Source of the DNA: a bacterium
GTDB taxonomy: Bacteria; Planctomycetota; Planctomycetia; Planctomycetales; Planctomycetaceae
Assembly: GCA_016125225.1 (NCBI GenBank)
Contig: WGME01000009.1
Span: 186,001-250,000 of the forward strand
Length of the DNA: 64,000 nt
Direction: 5' to 3'
In this document: positions 36,554 through 45,749 of the stretch, one piece after another
How positions within the stretch are numbered: the first letter of the stretch is position 1
Layout of the letters: each line of letters begins with the position of its first letter
Notes under the pieces: generated by a model
Database searches by the model: none
What the model saw: only the letters and a program-made list of their open reading frames with translations
What the model was told of the DNA's origin: nothing
Translations under genes and position numbers: made by a program

Positions 36554-38200
36554 ATGGTTGGGGCCGTCAATTTCCGGCGACTACGATTCCTGCGTCAACC
36601 GCCAAACCGAGTGGGGTTGAATTCTGGTTGCCGTCGAAGAACCATGCCGTCCCGGGCGAAATCCTCGCGTGCTTCGCTGACCACACGGCGGATTGATCCG
36701 CGACATCTTCGCCACCACTCCCGGCAGCCAGCCGATCGACGAAACCGCACGGCACAGGTTTCCCGCTACTTCCAGGACTCGATCGATCTCTGCTGCATCG
36801 CCGATCTGAACGGATTCTTTCTCACGGTGAATCCGCAGTTTTCTCAGCGACTGGGCTACAACAACGAGGAATTGACCGGGCAGCCCTACCTGGCATTTAT
36901 TCATCCCGACGATCTGGCCGCGACGCAGGAACAGATGTCGCAACTCATTTCCGGTTGCGATGTCACGGCGTTTCGGAATCGCTATCGCGATGTGCATGGC
37001 GTTTATACCTGGTTTGAATGGACGGCTCGAGCGTTCGTAAAGGAAGGGCTCGTCTTTGCCTCCGCCCGGGATGTCACCGATCGGGTGTTGATGGAACAGC
37101 AACTGAAACAACTGGAACAACGCGAACGGGCCATTCTGGATAACACCTCGGCGGTGATCTATGTCAAAGACTGTGACGGTCGCTATCAGTTTGTGAATCG
37201 CGAGTTCGCCCGGCTGTTTCACGTCTCGCAGAACGATGTCGCGGGGAAGACCGATTTCGATCTCTTTCCGGAAGGCCTGGCGACAGAGTTTCAACGCAAC
37301 GATCGTCGCGTGATCGAATCGCGACTCCCGCTGAAGATTGAAGAAGTCGCGCCGCATGCGGATGGCCTGCATAACTATCTGTCGGTCAAGTTTCCCTTGT
37401 TCGATGCGGCGGGCGAAACCGTTTCGATCGCAGGAATCTCGACCGATATTTCGGACCGCGTGTGGCTGCAGCGAACCACCGAAGAGTTGCGGTTGGCTCA
37501 AGAGGTTCAACGTCGTTTGTTTCCTGTGGGCGAGTTCAAAATCGCAGGGTTCGACATTCATGGAAAGGTGCTGGCGGCCTCGCACTTGTGTGGCGATTAC
37601 TTCGACTACCTGTTGCGACCCAATGGCAATGTGGTGTTCTGCGTGGCCGACGTCAGTGGTCATGGTCTTGCGCCAGCGTTAGAGATGGTTGAAACCCGGG
37701 CCATGTTGCGGATGCTGCTCAAAGAGTCGCTCCCTTTAAATGAAACCGTGCAGGCCTTGAACCGTCTGCTGCACGATGATGTGCCCGAGGGCTCGTTTGT
37801 CACGTTGCTGCTGGCAGAATTGAATCCCACGACCCGGGAGTTTCGGTACGTTGGGGCTGGTCACGATGCCACGCTGATTCGCTCTCAGGGAACCATCCAA
37901 AGGTTGCCGAGCACGGGCACGGTGCTGGGATTGATGCGCGACGCCGTGTTTCAATTGTCACCGGTCATTTCCATGGAACCGGGCGACTTGCTCCTGATCG
38001 CGACCGATGGAGTCCACGAAACGTTGTCTCCCGATCGGGAACTCTTCGGACATGAACGACTCTGCCGGACCATTCTCATGCGGCGGCATCTTTCGGCAAA
38101 CCTGATCTTGGAAGAATTGTTTGCGATCGCGCATGCGTTCAGCCGCCAGCCATTGCCACGCGATGACATGACGGGCATCATCGTGAAGTCGCTGCCGTAA
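36554..38200 (+). CDS. PAS-PAS-SpoIIE-type PP2C serine phosphatase
   Basis: A 548-residue cytoplasmic signalling protein. A basic N-terminus (1-65) precedes PAS domain 1 (about 70-180, IADLNGFFLTVNPQFSQRLGYNNEELTG...RDVTDR), PAS domain 2 (about 185-310, VIYVKDCDGRYQFVNREFARLF...STDISDR) and a SpoIIE/RsbU phosphatase domain (about 320-548: AQEVQRRLFP, CGDYFDY, FCVADVSGHGLAPAL, YVGAGHDATLI, LLIATDGVHET, DDMTGIIVK) with its metal aspartates. Such proteins dephosphorylate anti-sigma-factor antagonists in response to a stimulus. No STAS or RsbW-like kinase is adjacent. The ATG at 36554 is used; ATG 36644 is an equally good start. Confidence 0.9.
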   Translation: MVGAVNFRRLRFLRQPPNRVGLNSGCRRRTMPSRAKSSRASLTTRRIDPRHLRHHSRQPADRRNRTAQVSRYFQDSIDLCCIADLNGFFLTVNPQFSQRLGYNNEELTGQPYLAFIHPDDLAATQEQMSQLISGCDVTAFRNRYRDVHGVYTWFEWTARAFVKEGLVFASARDVTDRVLMEQQLKQLEQRERAILDNTSAVIYVKDCDGRYQFVNREFARLFHVSQNDVAGKTDFDLFPEGLATEFQRNDRRVIESRLPLKIEEVAPHADGLHNYLSVKFPLFDAAGETVSIAGISTDISDRVWLQRTTEELRLAQEVQRRLFPVGEFKIAGFDIHGKVLAASHLCGDYFDYLLRPNGNVVFCVADVSGHGLAPALEMVETRAMLRMLLKESLPLNETVQALNRLLHDDVPEGSFVTLLLAELNPTTREFRYVGAGHDATLIRSQGTIQRLPSTGTVLGLMRDAVFQLSPVISMEPGDLLLIATDGVHETLSPDRELFGHERLCRTILMRRHLSANLILEELFAIAHAFSRQPLPRDDMTGIIVKSLP

Positions 38201-38243
38201 TTGGGCGACAGCGAACTTCGCCCTCCGTGTGATTTGAGAACGT

Positions 38244-39431
38244 ATGTCTGCGCCTGTTCGTCCTGTTATCGACCGATCGTTGTGGTCCCTGCCCGATGAT
38301 GTGATTTATCTCAATCATGGATCGTTTGGGCCGACGCCGAAGTCGGTCTTCGCGGCGAAGGAAGCCTGGTCGCAACGTCTGGCCAGTCAGCCGATGGACT
38401 TCTTCCTGCGGCAGATGGAACCGGCCCTGGATGCCGCCCTGGCCGAGTTGGGCAAATTGATCGGCGCTGATGCCCGCGACATGGTGTTCGTTGATAATGC
38501 CACCGTTGCCATGAACGCGGTCGCGGAATCGTTCCCGCTCGCCCCCGGCGATGAAGTGCTGCTGAACGATCATGAATACGGGGCGGTCCGCCGCATCTGG
38601 CAGCGGGTCTGTGATCGCCAGCAGGCCCGGCTCAGCTGTGCCAGCATCCCGGTGCCGATTGCATCGGTCGACGATGTGCTGGAACCGTTGTTCGCCGCCG
38701 TCACACCGAAAACCAAATTGATCGTCGTCAGCCATGTCACTTCACCGACGGCGATCGTTTTTCCGGTCGAGCAGATATGTGCCCGCGCTCGAGAGTTGGG
38801 GATACCGGTCTGCATTGACGGTCCTCATGCCATTGCCATGCGTGAGGTGTCGCTCGCCCGCATCAAGCCGACGTTTTATTGCGCCAGCTTGCACAAGTGG
38901 TTGAGTGCTCCGTTGGGGACGGGCTTTCTCTATGTCGATCGTCGCTGGCAGGGTAAGTTGACGCCGCCGGTATTGAGTTGGGGGAAGAGTCTGGCCGGTC
39001 GTCCCGCGCGCTGGCAGGACGAATGGAACTGGCTCGGCACGCGCGATCCGGCCGGGTTTCTCGCGGTCCCCGCAGCGATCGAGTTTCTGAAGTCGATCGG
39101 CTGGCAGACGTTTCGAGACTATGGCCATCAACTCGCCCAGCAGGCACGCCAGCGCATTGAAGCCCTGTGCGGAACACAATCTCTTGTGCCCGATGACGAG
39201 CAGTGGTACGGGACGATGATCACGGTCCAATTGCCCCCCGGCCCGAGTTTGCGTTCGTCTCCCAATTCGTGGGACCCGTGGACCCAAACCCTCTGGGAGC
39301 AGCACCGCATCGAGATCCCGGTGGTTGACTGGCACGGACGGCGGCACATCCGCGTCTCGTGTCATCTCTACACAACCCCCGCTGAAATCGACACATTGCT
39401 CACGGCATTAACGGCATTGATTCAGTCTTGA
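38244..39431 (+). CDS. Class V aminotransferase (isopenicillin N epimerase-like)
   Basis: A 395-residue PLP enzyme of fold type I. It has YLNHGSFGPTPKSV at the N-terminus, the cofactor region DNATVAMNAV, the aspartate in CIDGPHAI that contacts the pyridine nitrogen, and the Schiff-base lysine in YCASLHKWLSAPLGTGFLYV. The order and the NHGSFG start resemble isopenicillin N epimerase-like and cysteine desulfurase-like members. The reaction may be a desulfurase, lyase or epimerase; none can be chosen here. It is co-directional with the PP2C gene, 43 nt downstream. Confidence 0.88.
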   Translation: MSAPVRPVIDRSLWSLPDDVIYLNHGSFGPTPKSVFAAKEAWSQRLASQPMDFFLRQMEPALDAALAELGKLIGADARDMVFVDNATVAMNAVAESFPLAPGDEVLLNDHEYGAVRRIWQRVCDRQQARLSCASIPVPIASVDDVLEPLFAAVTPKTKLIVVSHVTSPTAIVFPVEQICARARELGIPVCIDGPHAIAMREVSLARIKPTFYCASLHKWLSAPLGTGFLYVDRRWQGKLTPPVLSWGKSLAGRPARWQDEWNWLGTRDPAGFLAVPAAIEFLKSIGWQTFRDYGHQLAQQARQRIEALCGTQSLVPDDEQWYGTMITVQLPPGPSLRSSPNSWDPWTQTLWEQHRIEIPVVDWHGRRHIRVSCHLYTTPAEIDTLLTALTALIQS

Positions 39432-39477
39432 GAACCGCTGTATCCACCCAAGGTCTGTCCGGATTTTCGCATTCAGA

Positions 39478-40647
39478 CTATTCGGGTTGATCGGATATCG
39501 ACGGACGAGAAACTCGCGTGGGGGGCAACGGAGTCGGCAGTTCGATGACTTCCGGAGATGGCGAGGTCGGTGGCTCGTGGTGATCGGATCGTGGCGGGGT
39601 GATGCCCGACTCTTTCGACCACTCGGCCCAGCGTTCCTGCTCTTCCAGTTCACGCAGTTGTTCGCTGACACTGCGGGCATCGAGTTGGGCCAGTTGTGTT
39701 GCGGCATCGGCCGACAATTGCGGCAACCGTTTGGTGTTGCGGGGCGTCTGCCGATCGCTGATGGCAAACGACAACAAGGTCGTCGCCAAGATGAGGCCCA
39801 CGCCGACGATGATCGTCAACATCACCGAAACAATGCCATCAGCTTGGGGTGGTGCCTGCGGCGAACGGTAGGGTTGCAAACGTCCCGCGAGAATCGTCGG
39901 TGCCACGTGCAAGCCACCGGGGGTATTGTAACCTTCGCGCTTAAAGAAGTACCCAGTCACTTTGACGGGCGTCCGCTGGGCATCACCCGGTTGCAACGGC
40001 GGGTCTAACACCGAGCAGACGACACGCGTCGGATGAGTGCCCGAATCCGACGTGAAAATCCAGGCTTCATACAATTTGTTGATGCCAGACAGGTTTTCAT
40101 TCGCCGGAAATTCGTAGAGCCGCCACATCTCACCGACCAGAGTCACCGGATGACCGCGGTACAACGTGGGATCGGTCATGATATTCAGGTATTGCACCCC
40201 TGGCGGTGCGGCCCGCTGCAAACGTTCCAGCGGAGTCTGTCGGGCCCGATCGAGAACTTCGTAAAAGGCGTCCGATTCATCACGCCGGATACCGAGTGTA
40301 TTGTCTTTGACGCTTGCCAGCACAGCGGGGTCGATGCGCGTTCCATCATCAATCGCGGCCTGCAGACGGGCATCACCGGGGCGATTTTCCGCGTTCACTT
40401 CTCCGTCGGGAAAAGAGCGAAATTCGTCCGGACCGAGCCGATTATCAATCGGCTCACGGACATCAAAATCGAGCTGATCGGGATGGACACCGCCCGCGTT
40501 GCCATCCGCCGGAGGGGCTAGTTGTTTGCCTGGTAAGAACTGCAAGGCGATCAGACCCAAGGCAATGATGGCGACATACCCCATCATCCGGCGTTGCAAC
40601 CGCGGATCGAGATACGGCGACAAAGAGGATGACGTACGAAACCGCAT
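39478..40647 (-). CDS. Conserved planctomycete membrane protein, unknown function
   Basis: A 389-residue protein with two membrane helices: one near the N-terminus (MGYVAIIALGLIALQFL, about 22-40) and one near residue 285 (VMLTIIVGVGLILATTLLSFAI). Between them lies a roughly 240-residue external domain (QYLNIMTDPTLYRGHPVTLVGEMWRLYEF...VVCSVLDPPL...KVTGYFFKREGY) that looks like an OB-like beta domain. The cytoplasmic tail is Pro/Glu-rich and charged. I do not recognise a named family. The start at 40647 puts the first helix close to the N-terminus. It stands alone, upstream of nothing obvious. Confidence 0.75.
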   Translation of the reverse strand: MRFRTSSSLSPYLDPRLQRRMMGYVAIIALGLIALQFLPGKQLAPPADGNAGGVHPDQLDFDVREPIDNRLGPDEFRSFPDGEVNAENRPGDARLQAAIDDGTRIDPAVLASVKDNTLGIRRDESDAFYEVLDRARQTPLERLQRAAPPGVQYLNIMTDPTLYRGHPVTLVGEMWRLYEFPANENLSGINKLYEAWIFTSDSGTHPTRVVCSVLDPPLQPGDAQRTPVKVTGYFFKREGYNTPGGLHVAPTILAGRLQPYRSPQAPPQADGIVSVMLTIIVGVGLILATTLLSFAISDRQTPRNTKRLPQLSADAATQLAQLDARSVSEQLRELEEQERWAEWSKESGITPPRSDHHEPPTSPSPEVIELPTPLPPTRVSRPSISDQPE

Positions 40648-40743
40648 CCGCGGGGAACCAGCTAAGCGAGGGGAATCCAACCAGCACGAACTGCCCAATC
40701 CCGCGATTCTACCAGAGTCTCCCGTAATCACAATGCGGGATGG

Positions 40744-41370
40744 CTATTTGGAAGTTGGCTCGGGCGAGAGGCTCAGTTTGAATTTCTGCAAGAGCCACTG
40801 CAGAACAGCTCGTTGATCATCGATTGTTGCCCGGCGGACTTGTGCCAGCAAATGGATTCGGTCGGGTTTGGGAGGGCTGGTATTTTGCAGGCCTTCGTTG
40901 CAGTTCGTGCAGACAGCCCGAAGGTTCTGTGCAGAGTCGTCGCCACCTTTGGATTTATCGACTACATGCCCCATTGTCAGTCGAATCGTTCGTTCAGGAT
41001 TGAGGGGATCAGGATCACCGGCTGCGGCTCCGCACATCTGGCAGGTGTAACCATTTCGCTCCAATACCCAAGCTCTTGTTTCCTTAGAGATACCACGTTT
41101 GAACGCGGGGAGTCTTTTGGTCGTTTCCAGCAAATACTGATTGGGTTTTAAGTCAGCACGGTCTTTGTGCGAAAGAATCTGATAACCTTCTTCGTTCCGC
41201 AATTCTCTGACACGTCGTGCCCATTCCACGGCTCCTCCACTCGCCGCTTGGATATCTCGTGATTCCAATACCTTTCCCAGGTTCGCCATAAAGAAATTCA
41301 GGATCAACTGTTTGGAACCAGCTCTTTTAGGACTGGGCATGCGAGCTTCTTTCTTTCGCGGTCTCGGCAT
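40744..41370 (-). CDS. HNH endonuclease of a type II restriction-modification pair
   Basis: A 208-residue protein. The N-terminal part (15-90) looks like a winged helix (KQLILNFFMANLGKVLESRDIQAASGG...WARRVRELRNEEGY). The C-terminal HNH nuclease has zinc-binding CQMCG and CTNCN pairs around the catalytic pattern LTMGHVVDKSKGGDDSAQNLRAVC. It follows and overlaps the methyltransferase gene, so it is most likely the restriction enzyme of that pair, cutting DNA that lacks the cognate methylation. Two starts are possible: the ATG at 41370 or the ATG at 41340, which has a better spaced AAGAAG. The recognition site is unknown. Confidence 0.82.
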   Translation of the reverse strand: MPRPRKKEARMPSPKRAGSKQLILNFFMANLGKVLESRDIQAASGGAVEWARRVRELRNEEGYQILSHKDRADLKPNQYLLETTKRLPAFKRGISKETRAWVLERNGYTCQMCGAAAGDPDPLNPERTIRLTMGHVVDKSKGGDDSAQNLRAVCTNCNEGLQNTSPPKPDRIHLLAQVRRATIDDQRAVLQWLLQKFKLSLSPEPTSK

Positions 41371-42220
41371 ACTCCGGGTTCAGCTCGATCAGTATGGCAT
41401 TACGACCGCAGGTATTCGCCACGATACCGGTCGTTCCCGAACCTCCGAACGGGTCGATGACCCAATCACCTTCTCGCGATCCCAATAGAACACACCGACG
41501 CGCTAGTTCTCGAGGAAAAGCGGCAGGATGTCCATGATTTCCAGGGTCTGGTCCCAAGACCCAGTAATTCCTGAGGTTAGCCCCCGTCTCTTCCCGTACA
41601 CCTTGTGAGTCGTAGTAATAGTTCGGTGATTTGGCAAAGAGAAAGATTTCCTCAGTGGCACTGGTCGGCCGATTCTTCACACTTTCTGGCATCGCTGTTT
41701 TCTTGATCCACGTGATCCGTGATCGCAGAATCCAGCCATCATTCTGCAAAGCAAACGCCACACGCCACGGTAAGCCCATCAGATCACGGTCTTTAAGTCC
41801 CCAGACTTCGGGGACCTTGCAATTGCGACGCTGAATCATCCGCTTGGTATTACCAACGATGGCATTGGGGCCGTGTTTGCCCGTCCCTCCATTCCGCGCG
41901 TAACCATCACCGACATTCAACCAAAGCGTGCCTGTTTCCGTGAGCGTCCGGCGAACTTCCCGAAAGACGCGGACCAAGTTCTCGACGTAAAGGTCAGGGG
42001 ACGGTTCACTACCGATCTGGTCCGCGTGGTCATAGTCACGTAGTCCCCAATATGGGGGGGATGTGATACAGCATTGCACGGTGCCCGTATCGATCGTGGG
42101 AAGAACCGTCAGGCAGTCGCCGGCAATGACCCGGAGCTTTTCTTTTTGCCCTAGTTTCAGCTTCAACTGTGACACGCGATAACCTATCGGATGGAAATGA
42201 CCTCGCTTGGAAACAGTCAT
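41327..42220 (-). CDS. DNA (N4-cytosine or N6-adenine) methyltransferase, type II
   Basis: A 297-residue beta-class DNA methyltransferase. The catalytic motif IV TSPPYWGLRDYD (T53-) comes before motif I DPFGGSGTTG (near residue 255), the order that defines the class. SPPYW suggests N4-cytosine, though N6-adenine enzymes also share it. The target recognition region is the middle section (GTGKHGPNAIVGN to LRNYW). It protects host DNA against the overlapping HNH endonuclease. No ribosome-binding site is clear at the ATG. Codon and base use look slightly AT-richer than the neighbours, which suits horizontal gain of the pair. Confidence 0.9.
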   Translation of the reverse strand: MTVSKRGHFHPIGYRVSQLKLKLGQKEKLRVIAGDCLTVLPTIDTGTVQCCITSPPYWGLRDYDHADQIGSEPSPDLYVENLVRVFREVRRTLTETGTLWLNVGDGYARNGGTGKHGPNAIVGNTKRMIQRRNCKVPEVWGLKDRDLMGLPWRVAFALQNDGWILRSRITWIKKTAMPESVKNRPTSATEEIFLFAKSPNYYYDSQGVREETGANLRNYWVLGPDPGNHGHPAAFPRELARRCVLLGSREGDWVIDPFGGSGTTGIVANTCGRNAILIELNPEYAETAKERSSHAQS

Positions 42221-42261
42221 ACCAAAAACCGTATGGCATCGCGATCACAACGGATGCCGAA

Positions 42262-43392
42262 TCATTTCGACAACATCTGATCCGTCTCATCCAGCTTGAA
42301 GCGTGTGCTGACGACGGAGTGTTGTTCCGGGCCGGGGCGGTATTTGATGTAGGTGGTGGCGACGATGGTGCCGTCGGGGATGAGTTCCATGCCGGGGTAG
42401 CCACAATCACTAACGCGGCTGGCGTGGCTGTGCAGCAGCTTCACGCGGTACTGCCCCGGTTGCTGGTTCACGATGTCCTCGTACTGGCCAACCCAGGCGA
42501 CGAAGTGGCCGCGCGTCGGGCTGTTGATCGCCTGATCGCGGAAGGCGACCACGAGGCGGCCATCCTTGGTGAAGACGCCCATGTGCCGATCGCCGGTGAG
42601 ACCCCACGGCGTATCGGTTGGCTCGGTCCATGAGGCCCCTTCATCGCGACTGAACATCACCAGACTGCGACCTTTGTGCTTGTTCTCACGCAACAGGCAG
42701 CAAAGTTCACTGCCGTCGGGCGAACGGAAGACAAACGGTTCGCACGGATCTTTGCCTTCAACTTTAGCGACGGTATGCGGCGGCGACCACGTCAGCCCGC
42801 CATCAGCCGTGATGGTTTGCAGGACTTCCAGCGGCGAACGATCAGCACCATCCGGGCCTTTGTGATACAGCCCGAGATAACGGCCGTCTTTGAGCCGGAC
42901 CACACTGCTGAAGGTCATCACGCAGGGGTAGTTGAGCGGGGGCATTTCGGTCCAGGACTTGCCACCGTCGGCACTCATGATGGAGGGCATGCCGGGGCCG
43001 CCGCGTTTGCCGAGAGCTGCCGAGAAGACCCACAACCGTTCCTGACCTTGTGGATCAACCATGCGATAGATGCTCGGGCAGTTCTGATGCGTTTTGAACC
43101 CGGCGGGGAGCGTGTCGTCCATGCGGGTCCAGGTTTTGCCACCGTCATCACTGCGGGCCATCGGTCCGGCCGCCCCACCATGATTGACACACCAGACGCA
43201 GTAAATCGTCTTGCCATCGGGCATCAGCACGGTGGTCGGATGACCTTGATACAAAGTCGGCGTACCAGCGGCGATCACCACTTGGCGTGACGCGTCGTCC
43301 GACAAGTCCAGCAACGGTAAATCGGGTTGATCCGCGGCGAAAACCGGAACAGCGGCCAGCAGAATCCAGAGAGGCATCAGGCTGCGGCACAT
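42262..43392 (-). CDS. BNR-repeat (sialidase-like) exported protein
   Basis: A 376-residue protein with a signal peptide ([17 protein letters not shown]). Four Asp-box repeats mark a six-bladed sialidase fold: [24 protein letters not shown] and SRDEGASW. The catalytic arginine triad of true sialidases is not obvious, so it may bind or hydrolyse another glycan. Proteins of this type are abundant in planctomycetes with sulfatases. It is monocistronic; its end lies 42 nt upstream of the methyltransferase start. Confidence 0.88.
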   Translation of the reverse strand: MCRSLMPLWILLAAVPVFAADQPDLPLLDLSDDASRQVVIAAGTPTLYQGHPTTVLMPDGKTIYCVWCVNHGGAAGPMARSDDGGKTWTRMDDTLPAGFKTHQNCPSIYRMVDPQGQERLWVFSAALGKRGGPGMPSIMSADGGKSWTEMPPLNYPCVMTFSSVVRLKDGRYLGLYHKGPDGADRSPLEVLQTITADGGLTWSPPHTVAKVEGKDPCEPFVFRSPDGSELCCLLRENKHKGRSLVMFSRDEGASWTEPTDTPWGLTGDRHMGVFTKDGRLVVAFRDQAINSPTRGHFVAWVGQYEDIVNQQPGQYRVKLLHSHASRVSDCGYPGMELIPDGTIVATTYIKYRPGPEQHSVVSTRFKLDETDQMLSK

Positions 43393-43723
43393 ACGGATGG
43401 TCCTTATGAGATATCAGGGTGTCGATCGATATCGCATCCATGATGCACAGTCTTGGTCCCCGGTCAATCAACGGGGGACAATGAACCATCGGTATCCCTC
43501 GGAACGCACTGTCAATCCTTGATTCGGTGGCAAAATGACGGGCTCGAACGAGGACTCGCAAAGCATTGCAGAGGAAAGACGATCTCCGCAGAATTAACTA
43601 TGTAATCTGGCACGGTATCGATAGAGTGCAAACTGTCACATTGAGAGTCCACTGTTACCGACTCACTTTGTGAGTGTCATTGTTTCGTTGAAAACTCTCG
43701 GGATGATCGCATGGAGATCAGCC
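43393..43723. other. 331-nt divergent intergenic region
   Basis: It separates the BNR gene (minus) from the next gene (plus). It contains a 6-7-bp dyad GTCCCC/GGGGAC (43456-43479) and a tight hairpin ACTCAC-TTT-GTGAGT (43661-43675) about 50 nt before the downstream ATG. No gene is supported here. Confidence 0.5.
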
Positions 43724-44848
43724 ATGGTGCGGAGATGCTGGCTCTTGTTCTTCAGTAGCCTGTCACTCACGCTGCCCGCCATCGCTGATGATCGCGAGGC
43801 GTTGCATACCATCGCAAAAGGGTATCGACGAAACCGCGACTCATTTCAGCAGATCGATTGCCGGTTCGATTGGATCGAAGGCCAGACCGGTGATATTCAG
43901 GCCGTCCTGTCCGGAGGTTCTGTCGAGAACTCGATGACGATGAAGGGGCACTGGCTGGTTGATGATGGCCTGGAGTACTACGAACTCCTCTGTCACGACG
44001 AACAAAACGCAGCGAATCCCCATGAGTTGTCTCTGGATTCGACGACGCCTGAGTCCGTTCCCACCCCAAATGGGAAACCCGTAGCGAATGTTGTCCGCTG
44101 CCTCGGCGAAATGCATTTGCGAAATCCTGATGTTTCGCTCCAAACAGATCAAACCGGCCTTGTCGGGAATCTGACTTTGAACGGCGAGTTGCCTTCCCAG
44201 GGAATTCGGGTGACTCCGTTCAACCCTGATATCCTCGGGTCTGATGAAACCTCCAGTCCCGACCATCTCTACATCCGCGAGGGGCTTGCAGGACGTTTTC
44301 CCATCCACTTTAGACGCGAGACGGTGCGCGGGAAGGAACTGTGGTGCCTGGAGGCTGAGACCCGGCAGATCATGAAATTCGGTTTCGATCCCCAGCAGGG
44401 GTTTCTGTTGACCTATGCGACAGTCATACGCACACCTGGAGCTCGACGGTCTCATGAGATGTATGTGACCGCCGCCCGGCAGTGTGCCGACAACCGCTGG
44501 TTTCCTCTACGGATGGTTATAATTAACGAGCCTGATGGTACAGCTCCCTGGCGGGTTAAAGTCCTGGAAGTGACAGATTTGATTGTGGACGAATCCCGTC
44601 CGCGCGAAGAATTCTCGCTGGAATTAGCGTCTGGCGCGCGAGTGGACGTTCCGAGTCGCCAAAGTGCCATTACTCTAAATGATGCTGAACGGGTCTATGC
44701 CGATAACCTGGAGGCCCTCGATCAGCGTGCCCGTTGGGCGAAGCCTCCGACGATCGTGCCACGTGCTGAGAGTCCGAAATCCCATTGGCCGCCGTGGATT
44801 TGGATTCTCCTCGCAGGGGGCATGTTTCCGGTGATCAAAGGGGGGTAA
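43724..44848 (+). CDS. Exported planctomycete protein of unknown function
   Basis: A 374-residue protein with a signal peptide (VRRCWLLFFSSLSLTLPAIA) and a C-terminal membrane anchor (PWIWILLAGGMFPVIKGG). The body begins REALHTIAKGYRRNRDSFQQIDCRF, like the periplasmic LolA/DUF-type 'outer membrane lipoprotein-sorting' proteins of planctomycetes, with beta-rich segments (HWLVDDGLEYYELL, RVKVLEVTDLIVDE). A role in lipoprotein or surface sorting is only a suggestion. The ATG at 43724 has GGAG 8 nt upstream; earlier in-frame starts are less likely. Confidence 0.7.
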   Translation: MVRRCWLLFFSSLSLTLPAIADDREALHTIAKGYRRNRDSFQQIDCRFDWIEGQTGDIQAVLSGGSVENSMTMKGHWLVDDGLEYYELLCHDEQNAANPHELSLDSTTPESVPTPNGKPVANVVRCLGEMHLRNPDVSLQTDQTGLVGNLTLNGELPSQGIRVTPFNPDILGSDETSSPDHLYIREGLAGRFPIHFRRETVRGKELWCLEAETRQIMKFGFDPQQGFLLTYATVIRTPGARRSHEMYVTAARQCADNRWFPLRMVIINEPDGTAPWRVKVLEVTDLIVDESRPREEFSLELASGARVDVPSRQSAITLNDAERVYADNLEALDQRARWAKPPTIVPRAESPKSHWPPWIWILLAGGMFPVIKGG

Positions 44849-44946
44849 TTCGTTCTCCGCCACCTGAAGTCAGTCTGATGGCGAAGGCTTCCTCTCTCGT
44901 CAGTGCCAGCCGACCGGGTTATAAAGGTGCCCACGCTCGCTAGCTG

Positions 44947-45690
44947 ATGATGATTGCCATTTTGTTCTTGATCGTTGAGCGAAGTATGCTGTTCACCGTT
45001 GTTGGTCCATTGGTTTCGATTTGTCTGTTGAGTCCCCTGGAAATCGCGGGAAACGAAATGCCCTTGCTGGAACCGTTGCATCCTTTTGTCGCTGAAGTCG
45101 TCGCCACGATTGATAGCCTGCCGAGTGAACGCCAGGAGCTTCTCACGCGTGTGGCCGATGACGTGGTAAGCCGTGTGCAGACCGGGAAACCGGTGCATCT
45201 GACGTTCATCTGCACGCACAATTCCCGCCGCAGTCATCTGGCACAAATCTGGTGCCAGGTCGCCGCAGCCTATTATGAGGTGCCGGGCGTGGAAACGTAT
45301 TCCGGCGGAACCGAGGCCACGGCCTGCAACATCCGCACGGTGCGGTCGCTGCGTCGGGCTGGGTTATCGGTGGCAACGATGACGCCGGGCAAGAACCCCG
45401 TCTACCTGGTGCAGTACGCTGAGTCGGCACCAGCCCTCAAGGTCTTTTCGAAGGTCTACTCTGAAGAAGGCAATCCGCAGTCGAACTATCTCGCGATGAT
45501 GTGCTGCAGCGACGCTGATCAGAATTGCCCGATTGTTCGCGGGGCCTCCGCACGCTTCAGTCTGCAGTATCTCGATCCCAAGGTCTCGGACGGCACCCCG
45601 GAAGAAGCCGCCCGTTACGACGAACGAAGCCGACAGATCGCGCAGGAAATGTTCTTCCTTATGGCGAATGTGGCCCAACGGTTGAAGTGA
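44947..45690 (+). CDS. Low-molecular-weight phosphatase/arsenate reductase-like protein
   Basis: A 247-residue protein. A hydrophobic N-terminus of about 35 residues (FLIVERSMLFTVVGPLVSICLL) looks like a leader or anchor. The phosphatase core starts at HLTFICTHNSRRSHLAQIWCQ, where C-x5-R is the active-site loop, and keeps a YSGGTEATACNIRTVRSLRRAGL segment and a CSDADQNCP loop. This is the 'protein-tyrosine phosphatase' type of the LMW-PTP/ArsC superfamily. Arsenate reduction needs extra cysteines, and two are in CSDADQNC, but the role is open. The start may be 44947 or 44986. Confidence 0.8.
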   Translation: MMIAILFLIVERSMLFTVVGPLVSICLLSPLEIAGNEMPLLEPLHPFVAEVVATIDSLPSERQELLTRVADDVVSRVQTGKPVHLTFICTHNSRRSHLAQIWCQVAAAYYEVPGVETYSGGTEATACNIRTVRSLRRAGLSVATMTPGKNPVYLVQYAESAPALKVFSKVYSEEGNPQSNYLAMMCCSDADQNCPIVRGASARFSLQYLDPKVSDGTPEEAARYDERSRQIAQEMFFLMANVAQRLK

Positions 45691-45749
45691 GAGCGGTTGC
45701 CGTGCCATCACGCCCCGGCATGCTCTCACATTAACTGTCGATGATCGAG

